Shown here: piece by piece, positions 17,935 through 26,258 of the stretch | Numbering within the stretch: position 1 is the stretch's first letter | Layout of the letters: every line of letters begins with the position of its first letter | Source of the DNA: Rhodoferax koreense | GTDB taxonomy: Bacteria > Pseudomonadota > Gammaproteobacteria > Burkholderiales > Burkholderiaceae_C | Length of the DNA: 64,000 nt | Reading direction: 5' to 3' | NCBI RefSeq assembly: GCF_001955695.1 | Contig: NZ_CP019236.1 | Coordinates: 3,162,001-3,226,000 of the forward strand | Notes under the pieces: generated by a model | The model's database searches: none | What the model saw: only the letters and a program-made list of their open reading frames with translations | Told to the model about the DNA's origin: nothing | Program-made: the position numbers and the translations under genes

Positions 17935-18195
17935 TCAAGCTCTCAATGTAGAGATCAGCCTCGCTCCGCACTCTGTCAAATCGCCTTCGTAGGCAATCGT
18001 CTTGCCCATGTGCTTACGCCCAACGCGAAGGGTCAGGATCCTGAAACTGCCCTTGCACTTGGGGAACCAGGTCATGCAGTCTTCAGCGGCCACAGCAATG
18101 CCCTGCACGATGAAGTCGAGCGCCGTGATCACATTGCCATGGTGGTCGGTCGGGTCGCCCAGACGTACCACCCGGCGGTTATCAGCGTCACGCAT
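17935..18195 (-). CDS. Second PAAR-like spike-tip protein
   Basis: An 86-residue protein with a PAAR-type start (VVRLGDPTDHHGNVITALD) and a Cys-containing second half (VAAEDCMTWFPKCKGSF, GDLTECGARLI). It diverges from the PAAR protein at 16228: the sequence around the metal-binding residues differs and it has an extra Cys. It lies directly after the effector gene cluster, overlaps the small ORF at 18188-18325 by 8 bases, and probably caps the VgrG used by that effector. A 130-base gap to tssL follows. Confidence 0.82.
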   Translation of the reverse strand: MRDADNRRVVRLGDPTDHHGNVITALDFIVQGIAVAAEDCMTWFPKCKGSFRILTLRVGRKHMGKTIAYEGDLTECGARLISTLRA

Positions 18196-18325
18196 GTGCG
18201 ATGGCCTCGAGGTTCGGGGCGGTGCCGTACAAAGGAACCAGCCCGTTGTCGATAGTCCCCTGCGCCGGTTCGCCGGGCTTGACGAAGCCAGAGTCGAATA
18301 CCCGCTTTGTCGGTTCGTCGCTCAT
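18188..18325 (-). CDS. Small ORF (45 residues) between the Tle1-type effector and PAAR genes
   Basis: This small gene starts MSDEPTKRVFDSGF and ends LEAIAHA. GAGGAGG sits five bases before its ATG, one of the best ribosome sites in the operon. Its start overlaps the upstream effector stop as ATGA, and its stop lies inside the start of the PAAR gene (8-base overlap). This tight packing suggests real translation coupled at both ends. I recognise no family; the product is soluble and contains GFVKPGEPAQGTIDNGLVPL. It could be a small cargo adaptor, a chaperone or only a coupling ORF. Confidence 0.6.
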   Translation of the reverse strand: MSDEPTKRVFDSGFVKPGEPAQGTIDNGLVPLYGTAPNLEAIAHA

Positions 18326-20148
18326 GCCGTCCTCCTCTGGTCCTGGCCCTGCTGCATGTTCTCGGGCAGAAGGGCATTGAGCCGGTCATCGCTTCCCGCA
18401 TAACTTCCGCGCCAGCGCACATAGCCCTGGCCCTCCGCCGCGCGGTGCGCAACCTTAGCGGTGAACTCCCGACTGTCCTCGTAGAACCTGGCGATGAAGC
18501 CGGCATAAGAGTCGTGCACCCAGTCGTCAAAGAAGGAACCCACAGCGCTTTTCACCTCCAATGTCTTCATGTCCTTGAAGATCTCGGAGGCATGCGAATG
18601 AAAGGCTTTGCGCTCCTCCTCATGGGCGGTCCAATCCACAGTTGGTGAAGGGTTTGACAGCAAGCGAATTTGATTCTTGAAAATTGCCTGGCCCTTGAGA
18701 TAAAACCGATAGCCCGCCTCATCGAGCGACTTCGCCCGAACCACACTGCTCAGCTTCTCGAAGCCATCGCTCTTGTTGATCTGGTAGCGCCAGGCCAGAT
18801 AACGCAGGCCATGCTGGCGCAATGCCTCGAAGGTTTCCACACCCGCGGGCACGTCGCAAAGCTCGAAATATTGCTGTACGGACTGGCGCACCATGGCAAG
18901 GCGATCCAGGCCGAAGCGTGCAGGCAGGCCCGCGTCTTTTGCGATCTCCGAGTTCAGATCGATCCATGGCACCGACTCATGCGCTTCACAGGTCTTGAGC
19001 GCCGCCTGGTACATCTCGTTGAGCGGCAGGTTGGCGAGCTTGATCTGGTCGTCCGGCACCGCGCGCATGCCGCTCTCTGGATCTTGGGGATTGATGCGCT
19101 GCAGGCGCACCCCCTTGCCCTGCTCACCCGGGCCATAGCCGCCGCCCACGTCGCTGTGCGCGCCGGGGCAGTGGTGTTCATGGCATTTATCCGGCAGGCT
19201 GCCGCCTACGGCCACGCTGTCGCACGGGAAGTTGGTGCGCAGTTCGTGCAGCGCCACGTAATGCACGCAGTTCTTCACCTCCTGATGAATCCGCAGATTG
19301 CTGGCAGTGGCCCAAGCGCTGTGTCGGTGGCCGCCCGCGCCAGCGTTCCAGCCGACGGACGCCACCGTGTCGAACAGGCCGAGCATGCGCACGTAGCTGT
19401 CCACCCCGAACAATTTGCTATCAATCAGCAGCAAATCGTGCAGCCAGGTCACAAACACGCGCGCCTGCGCCGCACCGCGGCTGAAGCCGAAGACATCGAT
19501 GTAGATCCCCTTGACCTTGGGCAGCGTAGCGCGTGCCTGGACTTGCTGCTGCAGCTCGGTGGCCATCTTGCGCATGAAGCGGCGGCGCTCACCCGTGCGC
19601 GCAATGCCAAAAAACGAGCCGTCTTCGGCGCTGACCAAGCCCTGGGACAGACCCAGATCGTCCAGAATTTTTTGCTCGGCGCTGAGTGCGCTCTGGTTTT
19701 GGACGTCGGGGTTATTGGAGGAGACGCGGGTTTCGGAGCAGAGGGCAGCGAGTTGCTTCTGGTCAAACCGCGCCTGATCTCCATTGAGATATCGATGAAC
19801 AGAGTTGATGACCTGCAACAGGCCGTAGACGATACGGGCCTCGCCGCCCCCCCCAAACGCCGCCCCCGTACTGGGCGGCTTGGCCTCACCGATTTCGGTG
19901 AACGGCGTGCCGACACCGGACACGTAGTGGCGGAAAAATCCATCGTCAGGCGAATTCCGATAAGCCTCCCACAAACGCGCGACGTTTGTGTTGGTGTCTC
20001 TTTGGCTATAGAAGGTCTTATTGTTGCCGGTGCCATCAAAGAACAGCCCGATGTTCAGGGTGACCTCGCATTCATGGGCGGCCGTCGAAGGCAGAGGGCG
20101 CGGGCAGCTCACCGAAGCCGGCTGGAGCACTGTCTTGAATTCGCTCAT
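18322..20148 (-). CDS. DUF2235 alpha/beta-hydrolase, Tle1-type T6SS phospholipase effector
   Basis: A 608-residue DUF2235 protein. Residues 31-44 are LNIGLFFDGTGNNK, the family opening motif. The nucleophile elbow is GFSRG at 221-225 (Ser223), followed by LFDTVASVG (Asp260) and GAHSDVGGGY (His331, Asp333), giving a putative Ser-Asp-His triad. Tle1 effectors hydrolyse phospholipids in the periplasm of rival cells after T6SS delivery. It has no signal peptide, as expected for T6SS cargo. It sits downstream of vgrG, a DUF4123 adaptor and a lipoprotein (candidate immunity), overlapping the lipoprotein gene by 4 bases. The exact lipid bond cut cannot be told from sequence. Confidence 0.88.
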   Translation of the reverse strand: MSEFKTVLQPASVSCPRPLPSTAAHECEVTLNIGLFFDGTGNNKTFYSQRDTNTNVARLWEAYRNSPDDGFFRHYVSGVGTPFTEIGEAKPPSTGAAFGGGGEARIVYGLLQVINSVHRYLNGDQARFDQKQLAALCSETRVSSNNPDVQNQSALSAEQKILDDLGLSQGLVSAEDGSFFGIARTGERRRFMRKMATELQQQVQARATLPKVKGIYIDVFGFSRGAAQARVFVTWLHDLLLIDSKLFGVDSYVRMLGLFDTVASVGWNAGAGGHRHSAWATASNLRIHQEVKNCVHYVALHELRTNFPCDSVAVGGSLPDKCHEHHCPGAHSDVGGGYGPGEQGKGVRLQRINPQDPESGMRAVPDDQIKLANLPLNEMYQAALKTCEAHESVPWIDLNSEIAKDAGLPARFGLDRLAMVRQSVQQYFELCDVPAGVETFEALRQHGLRYLAWRYQINKSDGFEKLSSVVRAKSLDEAGYRFYLKGQAIFKNQIRLLSNPSPTVDWTAHEEERKAFHSHASEIFKDMKTLEVKSAVGSFFDDWVHDSYAGFIARFYEDSREFTAKVAHRAAEGQGYVRWRGSYAGSDDRLNALLPENMQQGQDQRRTA

Positions 20149-20753
20149 GGCGTGGCTCCGCCGGGTTGTTTGCCTGTTATGGCGGGTTGCGGCTTTTCAT
20201 CCGGCAACGGTGAGTAGGCTGGGGCCGGGCGGCGTGGGAATTTAGGGCCGGGATACTTAGAGCCCTCCGGATACCCAGGCGTTACCCACAGCTCGACGTG
20301 GTGTCCCGGCAAGAAATGCACGAACAGTCCTGCGCTATCCCCGGGCGGTACCGCGAAATTGACGGGAACGGTTTCCTCGTGCTGACGAGCCTCACCTACA
20401 TTGCTTCGATTCGTCGTCCAAGTTACCTTCACCATCACAGGCTTGGTGATCTTGCGCGGCAGCAGCATGCAGCACATTCCGCCGCCGCCGCCGCCCCAGC
20501 CCATGGCGTTGCCGCCCCAATGCCCGTCGAGATAGAACTCGGGTATCCCGATCATCGAACCGTAGTGGCCGACAGCAGAGATGCTAATGCCGATCTTGTC
20601 CTTGTCCGGCACCAGATCCTCGGAGCCGGTGCTGCAGGCCGTGGCCAGCACCACGGCTGCAACCGCCAGTAGCGCGCGGCGCGCCAGGTCACGAAATTTC
20701 CGCATGCGAAGTGTCGTAGCGCGCTTGAAATCCGTCTTGATTGCATTTGTCAT
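20145..20753 (-). CDS. DUF3304-type lipoprotein, candidate immunity protein for the Tle1-like effector
   Basis: A 202-residue protein with a basic, hydrophobic signal (LARRALLAVAAVVLATACS) and lipobox Cys, so it is predicted to be a periplasmic lipoprotein. The body has ISISAVGHYGSMIGIPEFYL, a Gly-rich WGGGGGGMCCMLLP motif and VMVKVTWTTN, which I read as DUF3304. A periplasmic lipoprotein next to a phospholipase effector fits a Tli1-like immunity role, since Tle1 acts in the periplasm; this is inference. The alternative start at 20705 (MRKFRDL) gives a more typical signal-peptide length. It overlaps the effector start by 4 bases (ATGA). Confidence 0.75.
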   Translation of the reverse strand: MTNAIKTDFKRATTLRMRKFRDLARRALLAVAAVVLATACSTGSEDLVPDKDKIGISISAVGHYGSMIGIPEFYLDGHWGGNAMGWGGGGGGMCCMLLPRKITKPVMVKVTWTTNRSNVGEARQHEETVPVNFAVPPGDSAGLFVHFLPGHHVELWVTPGYPEGSKYPGPKFPRRPAPAYSPLPDEKPQPAITGKQPGGATP

Positions 20754-20791
20754 TTCAGTTTCCCATCACGCTAAAGCGAGACCCGCGTCGC

Positions 20792-20900
20792 ATGAAACAG
20801 CGCGCCCGAATACCGGGATACCGTGGAACTGGCTTTGCCAGTCCGCTGGTATCGCCGCCTGCAAGGGGGAAGCGCCGTAGGCGCATCGGGGGTGTTTCAT
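20792..20900. repeat. 109-base structured palindromic element between T6SS genes
   Basis: The outer arms ATGAAACA (20792-20799) and TGTTTCAT (20893-20900) are perfect inverted repeats. Inside, GATACC (20817) pairs with GGTATC (20848) around the perfect hairpin ACTGGC-TTT-GCCAGT (20828-20842), and a second hairpin GCGCC-GTA-GGCGC lies at 20872-20884. It carries no ORF of its own. The layout resembles a REP or miniature mobile element that has landed inside the operon; family membership is from memory and unconfirmed. Confidence 0.7.
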
Positions 20901-20939
20901 CCCTAGAGTGCTTCATTTTTGTGTTTGCCTTTCGACCGC

Positions 20940-21722
20940 TTATGTCACGCTCGCTGCTGCGGCCAGGAGCTCCTGCTGCACCCGGCCTGCGTCTTTGAGC
21001 CAGTCCCGTTCGCTCGCGAACACCCGGCGTGCAAACACCAGCAAGGCTCCGCGATCGGTGCTACCGCTTTGCTGCCAGCGCTCGATGCAGTAGCGCGCGA
21101 CCTCGTAGTGCCACTTCACATCGGCGAGCGCCACGTCTTCCGGTGAACGGGCAAGTTGCGCCAGCAAGGCATCGGGTTCGCCCGCCTGAATGAGCAGGTC
21201 GATTTGGGCGTCGCTGAGTTGGAGGGTTTCTGACGCCCCTGTGCGCTCAAGCCGGCTTTCGTAGAGAGGGATGACTCTGCGCAGGCCGGCTCGGTCATGG
21301 ATTTTCCAATCCACCATCGGGGCCGTCAGGGCGTCCCACTGGGCAGGGGTCAGTACGCCGGGCAAGTAGGCCATGACGCGACTATCCGCGATGCGCAGGC
21401 CGTAGGGCTGTCCTGTGTCGTCACCGAAGTAGACGAAGCTGCGTAGATGATCGGCCAGCGAATCGAGCGAATGCTCCGATTCGATGAGCACGAAATGCAG
21501 CCGGTGCGGAAAACCGTTAACGAGCCGCCTGATCTCGGTTTCGACGGTCTGACTTTTGAGCGCGAGGGCCTGGGTCTGGAAGATCAGGATCGGGCCGGCC
21601 AGCCGCAGATCTTCACTGGGCATCAAGGTCGCGAACCAGGTTGCGTTCAGCTCGGCGAACACGCGGGACGCGCTGATGGCTTCATACACCATTGCGCCGT
21701 CCATCAGGATGAAGGTTTCCAT
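20940..21722 (-). CDS. DUF4123 T6SS effector adaptor/chaperone
   Basis: A 260-residue DUF4123 (Tap/TEC) protein: METFILMDGAMVYEAIS at the start, LIFQTQALALKSQTVETEIR, HLRSFVYFGDDTGQPYGLR and AYLPGVLTPAQWDALTAP. DUF4123 adaptors bind a specific effector and load it on the cognate VgrG; they are usually encoded between vgrG and the effector gene, as here. The real start at 21722 has GGGAACG upstream; a longer open frame runs back into vgrG but is not conserved. The gene starts 13 bases after the vgrG stop. Confidence 0.88.
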   Translation of the reverse strand: METFILMDGAMVYEAISASRVFAELNATWFATLMPSEDLRLAGPILIFQTQALALKSQTVETEIRRLVNGFPHRLHFVLIESEHSLDSLADHLRSFVYFGDDTGQPYGLRIADSRVMAYLPGVLTPAQWDALTAPMVDWKIHDRAGLRRVIPLYESRLERTGASETLQLSDAQIDLLIQAGEPDALLAQLARSPEDVALADVKWHYEVARYCIERWQQSGSTDRGALLVFARRVFASERDWLKDAGRVQQELLAAAASVT

Positions 21723-21735
21723 GTGGTCGTTCCCG

Positions 21736-24303
21736 TTAAAACCGGGTGATGGCACTGGCGGCCTTTGCCGCCTTGAGCATGCAGCGAATACACACGCTGG
21801 TCGGCAGTTGCGGCAATGGCCTCTGCACCGACTTGGGCCCGAACGTTTGGTGGTCGCCGGCCCACACATGGTGCGCGGCCAGTGTGTGGAAGCCGAAACC
21901 TTTGCCATCGATCGTGAGGGTGCTGCCATCGGCGTCTAGCTCTATGCCCTGCTTCGCCTTGAGCTTGATCCAGTCGGTGGTGCTGATGAGCTCGACGGCC
22001 TTCTTGGCGACGAGTTCGATCAGGTCGTCCTGCGCCTGCACTTGCACCGGACCCTGCGCGGCGAAAATGCGGATGCCGGCCTTGTACGCGAACAAACGGA
22101 TCGCATCCAACGCACTCGCCAGCAAGCTCTTGCCGCTGCTGATGCTGGTGTGCCCGCCGCTGGTGGTGACGACGTGGGCACCGGCGGCAACGTGTACGGC
22201 TCCGTTGGCCGTGGCGCCGATACCGGCCGCACTCGCCAGCACCAGATGAGGCGCTTCGATTTCGGGGAAACGGCCCTCTGCCGCGTCGACGCTGCCGGTG
22301 CCTTTGAGCGAGTCGTTCTGTGTCTTGAGGTCTTTGGCAACGGCGGCCTGATCGTCTTCGCCGTCTTGGGCCTTGTGCTGCTGCGCCAGCGATGCCAGCG
22401 CTTCGTGCTGATCGCGAGCGCGTGTGAGGCGATGCAGCGTCTCATCCATGTCTTTGACGTGGGCACGGGCACGTTCGCGACCTTCGGTGGTGATGAGCAT
22501 CCCTTCCCCGGCGCGCAGCGCGCCGTGGGCTTCGGTGGCCAACTCGTAGCCCTCGCCACGCGCATCCTTGCGCCCGGCGTTGTCTTCGATGCGGGTGATG
22601 AAGCCCAGGCTCAACTGGCTGTGCCGGTGGTCGCTCTTGAGCTGCACTTGCTGCTGCCCGGCGGTGTCGTCTGTCAGCACATGGTTGGAGCCACCGGCCG
22701 CGCTGTTGCCGCCTCCGGGGTTCAGTTCCCGGCTGCGCCAGCCGCTGAGCGCGGCCTGGCCCGGCAGCGCCCACGGCGGCAGGTTGTTCTGGTTGTGCAC
22801 GCGCCCGGTGCAGACGGGCAGGTCCGGGTCGTTGCCAATGAAGGCGATCAACACCTCCTGGCCGATGCGCGGCAGCTGGATGCTGCCGAGCTTGTTGCCG
22901 GCCCAGGGGCTGCTCACGCGCACCCAGCAGCTGCTGTGCTGGTTCTTCTGGCCTTCGCGGTCCCAAGGGAACTGCACCTTGATGCGGCCGAGTGCATCGG
23001 TCCAGATGTTTTCACCCTCGGGGCCGACGACCAGCGCAGTTTGCAGGCCGGGGTTGGCGGGCTTGGGCTGCGTCAACGCCGGCCGCAGAGTCTCTGCCAT
23101 CGGGTGGGCGGTGAAGTCGACCTCGACGCGCCAGGCTTGTTTGCGCAGCGCTGCGGCATCCTTGACCTGGCTGGCCTGGCCCACGTCTTCGATGAGGAAC
23201 CGGGTGTCCAGCACCAGGTAGTCGCCGTTGGCCTGTTGGCGCGGGTGGTTCTGCAAGGTAAAGCTGCAGCCGGGCACCATGCCGCGCAGGTTGCCGCTGC
23301 CCTGGGCGCGCGCGCCGTGGCTGCGCAGCGCCTGCATGCGCAGCAGCGCGAACTGGCGGGCTTCGGCCTGTGGGTCGTTGGCCTCGGCCGTACCAGCCTT
23401 GGGTTGCGCATAGTGGCTACCCGCGACGCCGTCGTGCCACTGGTACACCTCGGCATCGTTCTGGCCCGTGGGCCGCGGGTCCTTGCGGCTGGCCGACAGG
23501 TCGGCGCGCGGCCGGGTGTAGTCGTAGTCGCGGGTGCTGTAGCGGCCACTGGTGAGCCGGTGTTGCGGCAAGAAGCTGTGGATGTATTCGGCATCGGTCT
23601 TCCAGCCGGGCGGGTGGTAGTCCACGGCCTGGTAGGCGGTGCTCGGGTTCTTCAGGTGCGCGCCCATGTTGTCGATCAGCACCAGCCGGTGCCGGCCGTT
23701 GTCATGCTCGAAAAAGTAGTTGATGCCCCACTCTTCACACAGCCGGCTGAAGAAGGCGAAGTCCGATTCGTTGAACTGGGTCTGGTAGTCGCGCACCGGG
23801 TAGGTGTCGATCAGGCGTTTGTCGACCGGGAACGGGTAGTCGGCCAGCAGCGTGTCGAGCAGTTCGACCACGGTCTGGTTCTGGAAGATGCGGCAGTCGG
23901 TGTTGAGGGTCGCCAGGTGCAGCCAGGGGCGCAGCGTGAGCCGGTATTGCGAGAAGCGACCTTCCTCGCCCCAGAACGCGGCGTCGGCGACCAGGGCGTT
24001 GATCTCGCGGGTGCCGGCGCCCATATGGTCGGCCGCATCGCCGACCGTACCGGGCAGGAAGGCGCCGGCGCCGTCGAGCTGGATGCGGCAGCGGATCTCG
24101 CGGCCGATGAAGGCATCCAGGTCGAAGTCGGCGGCTTCGCTGGCGCCGAGGTTCAGGCCGTCCGGCGTCTTCAGCAGCAGTTCGTATTCGAAGAGGCTGT
24201 TCACACCTTCGTGGCCGCTGAGGCGTACGGGTTCGAGCGCAGGCTGGCCGTTGACGACCGGGATGACCTCACTTTCGACGGTGAGCGTGTGAGCGTGCAG
24301 CAT
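21736..24303 (-). CDS. vgrG: T6SS spike protein VgrG with C-terminal DUF2345 extension
   Basis: An 855-residue protein. The gp27-like base occupies residues about 1-400 (RLSGHEGVNSLFEYELLL, QFNESDFAFFSRLCEEWGIN). The gp5-like OB domain follows at about 414-505 (GRIKVQFPWDREGQKN, SSPWAGNKLGSIQLPRIG), then a Gln/His-rich spacer and a DUF2345 beta-helix needle at about 690-830. The last residues (VCIRCMLKAAKAASAITRF) form a short tail with a CxxC. No enzymatic C-terminal domain is seen, so cargo is probably carried through the DUF4123 adaptor. It starts 2 bases after the tssK stop, behind GGGAGAAG. Confidence 0.95.
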   Translation of the reverse strand: MLHAHTLTVESEVIPVVNGQPALEPVRLSGHEGVNSLFEYELLLKTPDGLNLGASEAADFDLDAFIGREIRCRIQLDGAGAFLPGTVGDAADHMGAGTREINALVADAAFWGEEGRFSQYRLTLRPWLHLATLNTDCRIFQNQTVVELLDTLLADYPFPVDKRLIDTYPVRDYQTQFNESDFAFFSRLCEEWGINYFFEHDNGRHRLVLIDNMGAHLKNPSTAYQAVDYHPPGWKTDAEYIHSFLPQHRLTSGRYSTRDYDYTRPRADLSASRKDPRPTGQNDAEVYQWHDGVAGSHYAQPKAGTAEANDPQAEARQFALLRMQALRSHGARAQGSGNLRGMVPGCSFTLQNHPRQQANGDYLVLDTRFLIEDVGQASQVKDAAALRKQAWRVEVDFTAHPMAETLRPALTQPKPANPGLQTALVVGPEGENIWTDALGRIKVQFPWDREGQKNQHSSCWVRVSSPWAGNKLGSIQLPRIGQEVLIAFIGNDPDLPVCTGRVHNQNNLPPWALPGQAALSGWRSRELNPGGGNSAAGGSNHVLTDDTAGQQQVQLKSDHRHSQLSLGFITRIEDNAGRKDARGEGYELATEAHGALRAGEGMLITTEGRERARAHVKDMDETLHRLTRARDQHEALASLAQQHKAQDGEDDQAAVAKDLKTQNDSLKGTGSVDAAEGRFPEIEAPHLVLASAAGIGATANGAVHVAAGAHVVTTSGGHTSISSGKSLLASALDAIRLFAYKAGIRIFAAQGPVQVQAQDDLIELVAKKAVELISTTDWIKLKAKQGIELDADGSTLTIDGKGFGFHTLAAHHVWAGDHQTFGPKSVQRPLPQLPTSVCIRCMLKAAKAASAITRF

Positions 24304-24305
24304 GC

Positions 24306-25661
24306 TCACTTCTCCCTCACACCCCAGAGCTCGAGCCGCAAACCCGGGAATTCGCTGGCCATGTGCAGCGCCAGGCCACCATGTTTGACCATGTGCTCCC
24401 ACAAGGGGCCACGCTGGTCGAGTTGGAAGTAGACGAAGCCGGCATTGAACGGGATCTGCCGTGGCGGTACGGGCAAAGCCTGCAGCGGGATGCCGGGCAG
24501 ATGCGCGCGGATGAGTTCGGCAAGCCGGTCGCTTGGACCGACCTTGCAGCGCGCGGGAAACTGGCTGGCCAGTTGGTCGGCCGGTGTGTGCGACGCCACG
24601 GCGAAGACCAGGCTCGAAAAGCCCTGCAGCAGCGATGGGTCGATGCTGGCCACGCGCACGCCATTGGGGCGGTTGGCCAGAGGGATGCTCTGCGCGCTGC
24701 GCACCAGCACTTCGTTGAGCAGGCCCTGCACGTCGGCCACCAGCTCCTTGAACGAGAGATAGGGGTCGGCGTGGTTGTAGGCCGGATGGGCCAGCGGTCG
24801 GCGCGTGCTGGCACGCACGAAGGTGGCCAGTTCGGCGCTCAGCGTGCGCAGCAAGGCGTAAACGGTCTCGGGCGAAGTTTCGCCCACGCGCAGCCAGTGT
24901 TCGAGCAAAGGCTCGCAGCGGTTCAGTATCTGCAGCAGCAGGAAGTCGGATACTTCGGCGGCCTCGCTCGACTTGCCGTCGTTGCCGCTGAGCCGGCCAG
25001 CCAGGGATTCGGCACGCAGCCGGCACAGGCCGTGCAGATGGGTCAGCCAGTCTGTGAGCAAGGCACTGGCGCCATAACCCGAGACGGGCGGGATCAACGT
25101 GGTGTCGAGCGTGATGCTGCCATCGGAGCGCAGCGTGGTGACACGGGCCAGCGGCAGGCCGATCCAGGCGTCGGTGAGTTCACGTTGGGGCAGCAGGCGC
25201 AGGCGCAGTTGCGACAGCTGCACGGTCTTGGGGCCCTGCCCGATGGAATTGGCGTCGCGCAGCTCGGTGTCGAATACGTTGAAGCGTGCCAGCGAAGCCT
25301 CGGCCTGGCCGGGCTCGTCGAAGCTGGTTTCCTCGCCATGCGGCGTTCGGATCGGCACGGCCAGGTGGATGGTCTGCTCGACGTGCTCGGGCCGGATCGT
25401 CAGCGGCGCAGGCGGTGGCGTCTGGCCGGGCGTGTCGAAGGGTGTGCCGTCGGCGAAGATGCCGGTGCCGCGGGCCAGCACGACCTTGCCCAGCGACAGC
25501 GATTCACTGTCGATGGCGTATTGGCTGAAACCCCAGAAGAACGGTGTCAATGCCGCAGCACGCCTGTGCGCAAAATGCTCCAGGTAACGCTCTTGCTGCT
25601 GGAAGAGTTGCGGCCGCAGGAACAAGCCTTCGCTCCATGCAACCTTGTTGTACCAACTCAT
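24306..25661 (-). CDS. tssK: T6SS baseplate protein TssK
   Basis: A 451-residue TssK of usual length, beginning MSWYNKVAWSEGLFLRPQLF with the conserved WxEGxFLxPQ motif; it also has LHGLCRLRAESLAGRLSG and NAGFVYFQLDQRGPLWEHM near the end. TssK trimers link the baseplate wedges to the TssLM membrane complex. The ribosome site is weak. It follows hcp after a strong stem-loop. Confidence 0.96.
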   Translation of the reverse strand: MSWYNKVAWSEGLFLRPQLFQQQERYLEHFAHRRAAALTPFFWGFSQYAIDSESLSLGKVVLARGTGIFADGTPFDTPGQTPPPAPLTIRPEHVEQTIHLAVPIRTPHGEETSFDEPGQAEASLARFNVFDTELRDANSIGQGPKTVQLSQLRLRLLPQRELTDAWIGLPLARVTTLRSDGSITLDTTLIPPVSGYGASALLTDWLTHLHGLCRLRAESLAGRLSGNDGKSSEAAEVSDFLLLQILNRCEPLLEHWLRVGETSPETVYALLRTLSAELATFVRASTRRPLAHPAYNHADPYLSFKELVADVQGLLNEVLVRSAQSIPLANRPNGVRVASIDPSLLQGFSSLVFAVASHTPADQLASQFPARCKVGPSDRLAELIRAHLPGIPLQALPVPPRQIPFNAGFVYFQLDQRGPLWEHMVKHGGLALHMASEFPGLRLELWGVREK

Positions 25662-25688
25662 GGTGTTTCTGCTCGAGTGTGTTGGGAT

Positions 25689-25727
25689 GGCCCGGCGGGC
25701 GCCGCCATGGCGACGCCGTGCCGGGCC
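25689..25727 (-). promoter_or_regulatory. Strong GC stem-loop just after hcp
   Basis: GGCCCGGC pairs with GCCGGGCC (8 bp), with a further nested stem GGCG/CGCC and CGC/GCG inside. It starts 6 bases after the hcp stop and has no T-run, so it looks more like a 3' mRNA-stabilising hairpin or a leaky terminator than a full stop, which would allow more hcp than tssK message. Confidence 0.6.
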
Positions 25728-25732
25728 GGATT

Positions 25733-26218
25733 TCAGGACTCTTTGTTGCCCTTGATGTCATAGCCGGCGGTGACCGCGCCGCCGCTGCCGCCCTGCGCGT
25801 TCTGCACGGCGTATTCCTGCTTGATCTTCGAGAACGACAGGCGCACGCGCTCCTTGACGCGCAGCTCGTCGGTGTTGGAGCCGAACGGCGACACGCTGGT
25901 GATGATCACGTCGGTGAAGGTGAACTTCAGGTACTCGAGCGGGTTGCCACCGGCCTTGCGCACCGTCAGCTTGGCTTCGGCCACGTGCTTGCCGGTCAGG
26001 CAATACTTCATCAGGTTGGGACTGGAACGGTCGACGTAGTGATCGAACTCGAGATCCTCCACCGTCGCCTTGCCGGCGCCGCCGCCGGAGCCGGCGTGCA
26101 TGGTGGATTCCTGCAGGACTCGCCAATTGAAGGCGAGAACCTCGATTTCGTTCTTGTGGGCGGCGTCGAGCGATTCGCCTTCGATACCGGCGATTTTCAG
26201 AAAAATATCTTGTGACAT
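25733..26218 (-). CDS. hcp: T6SS tube protein Hcp (TssD)
   Basis: A 161-residue Hcp protein starting MSQDIFLKIAGIEGESLDAA, with LAFNWRVLQESTMHAGSG, FDHYVDRSSPNLMKYCLTG and LKFTFTDVIITSVSPFGSN, all Hcp landmarks. Hexameric rings stack to form the inner tube. The start has AGAGGTTC upstream, while a longer open frame to 26311 runs through hairpins and is not conserved. Stem-loops flank it on both sides. Confidence 0.96.
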   Translation of the reverse strand: MSQDIFLKIAGIEGESLDAAHKNEIEVLAFNWRVLQESTMHAGSGGGAGKATVEDLEFDHYVDRSSPNLMKYCLTGKHVAEAKLTVRKAGGNPLEYLKFTFTDVIITSVSPFGSNTDELRVKERVRLSFSKIKQEYAVQNAQGGSGGAVTAGYDIKGNKES

Positions 26219-26258
26219 GGTGAACCTCTGAGGAAAACTTCTTGAAGGGAGGGTTGGC

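Noticed and set aside
22042..24432. A 796-codon plus-strand open frame opposite vgrG
   Set aside because: It is antisense to vgrG; the translation is low-complexity and matches no family I know.
24303..25026. Upstream in-frame extension of vgrG to 25026
   Set aside because: It would run antisense-frame through tssK, lacks VgrG similarity, and ATG 24303 has a ribosome site directly before the conserved N-terminus.
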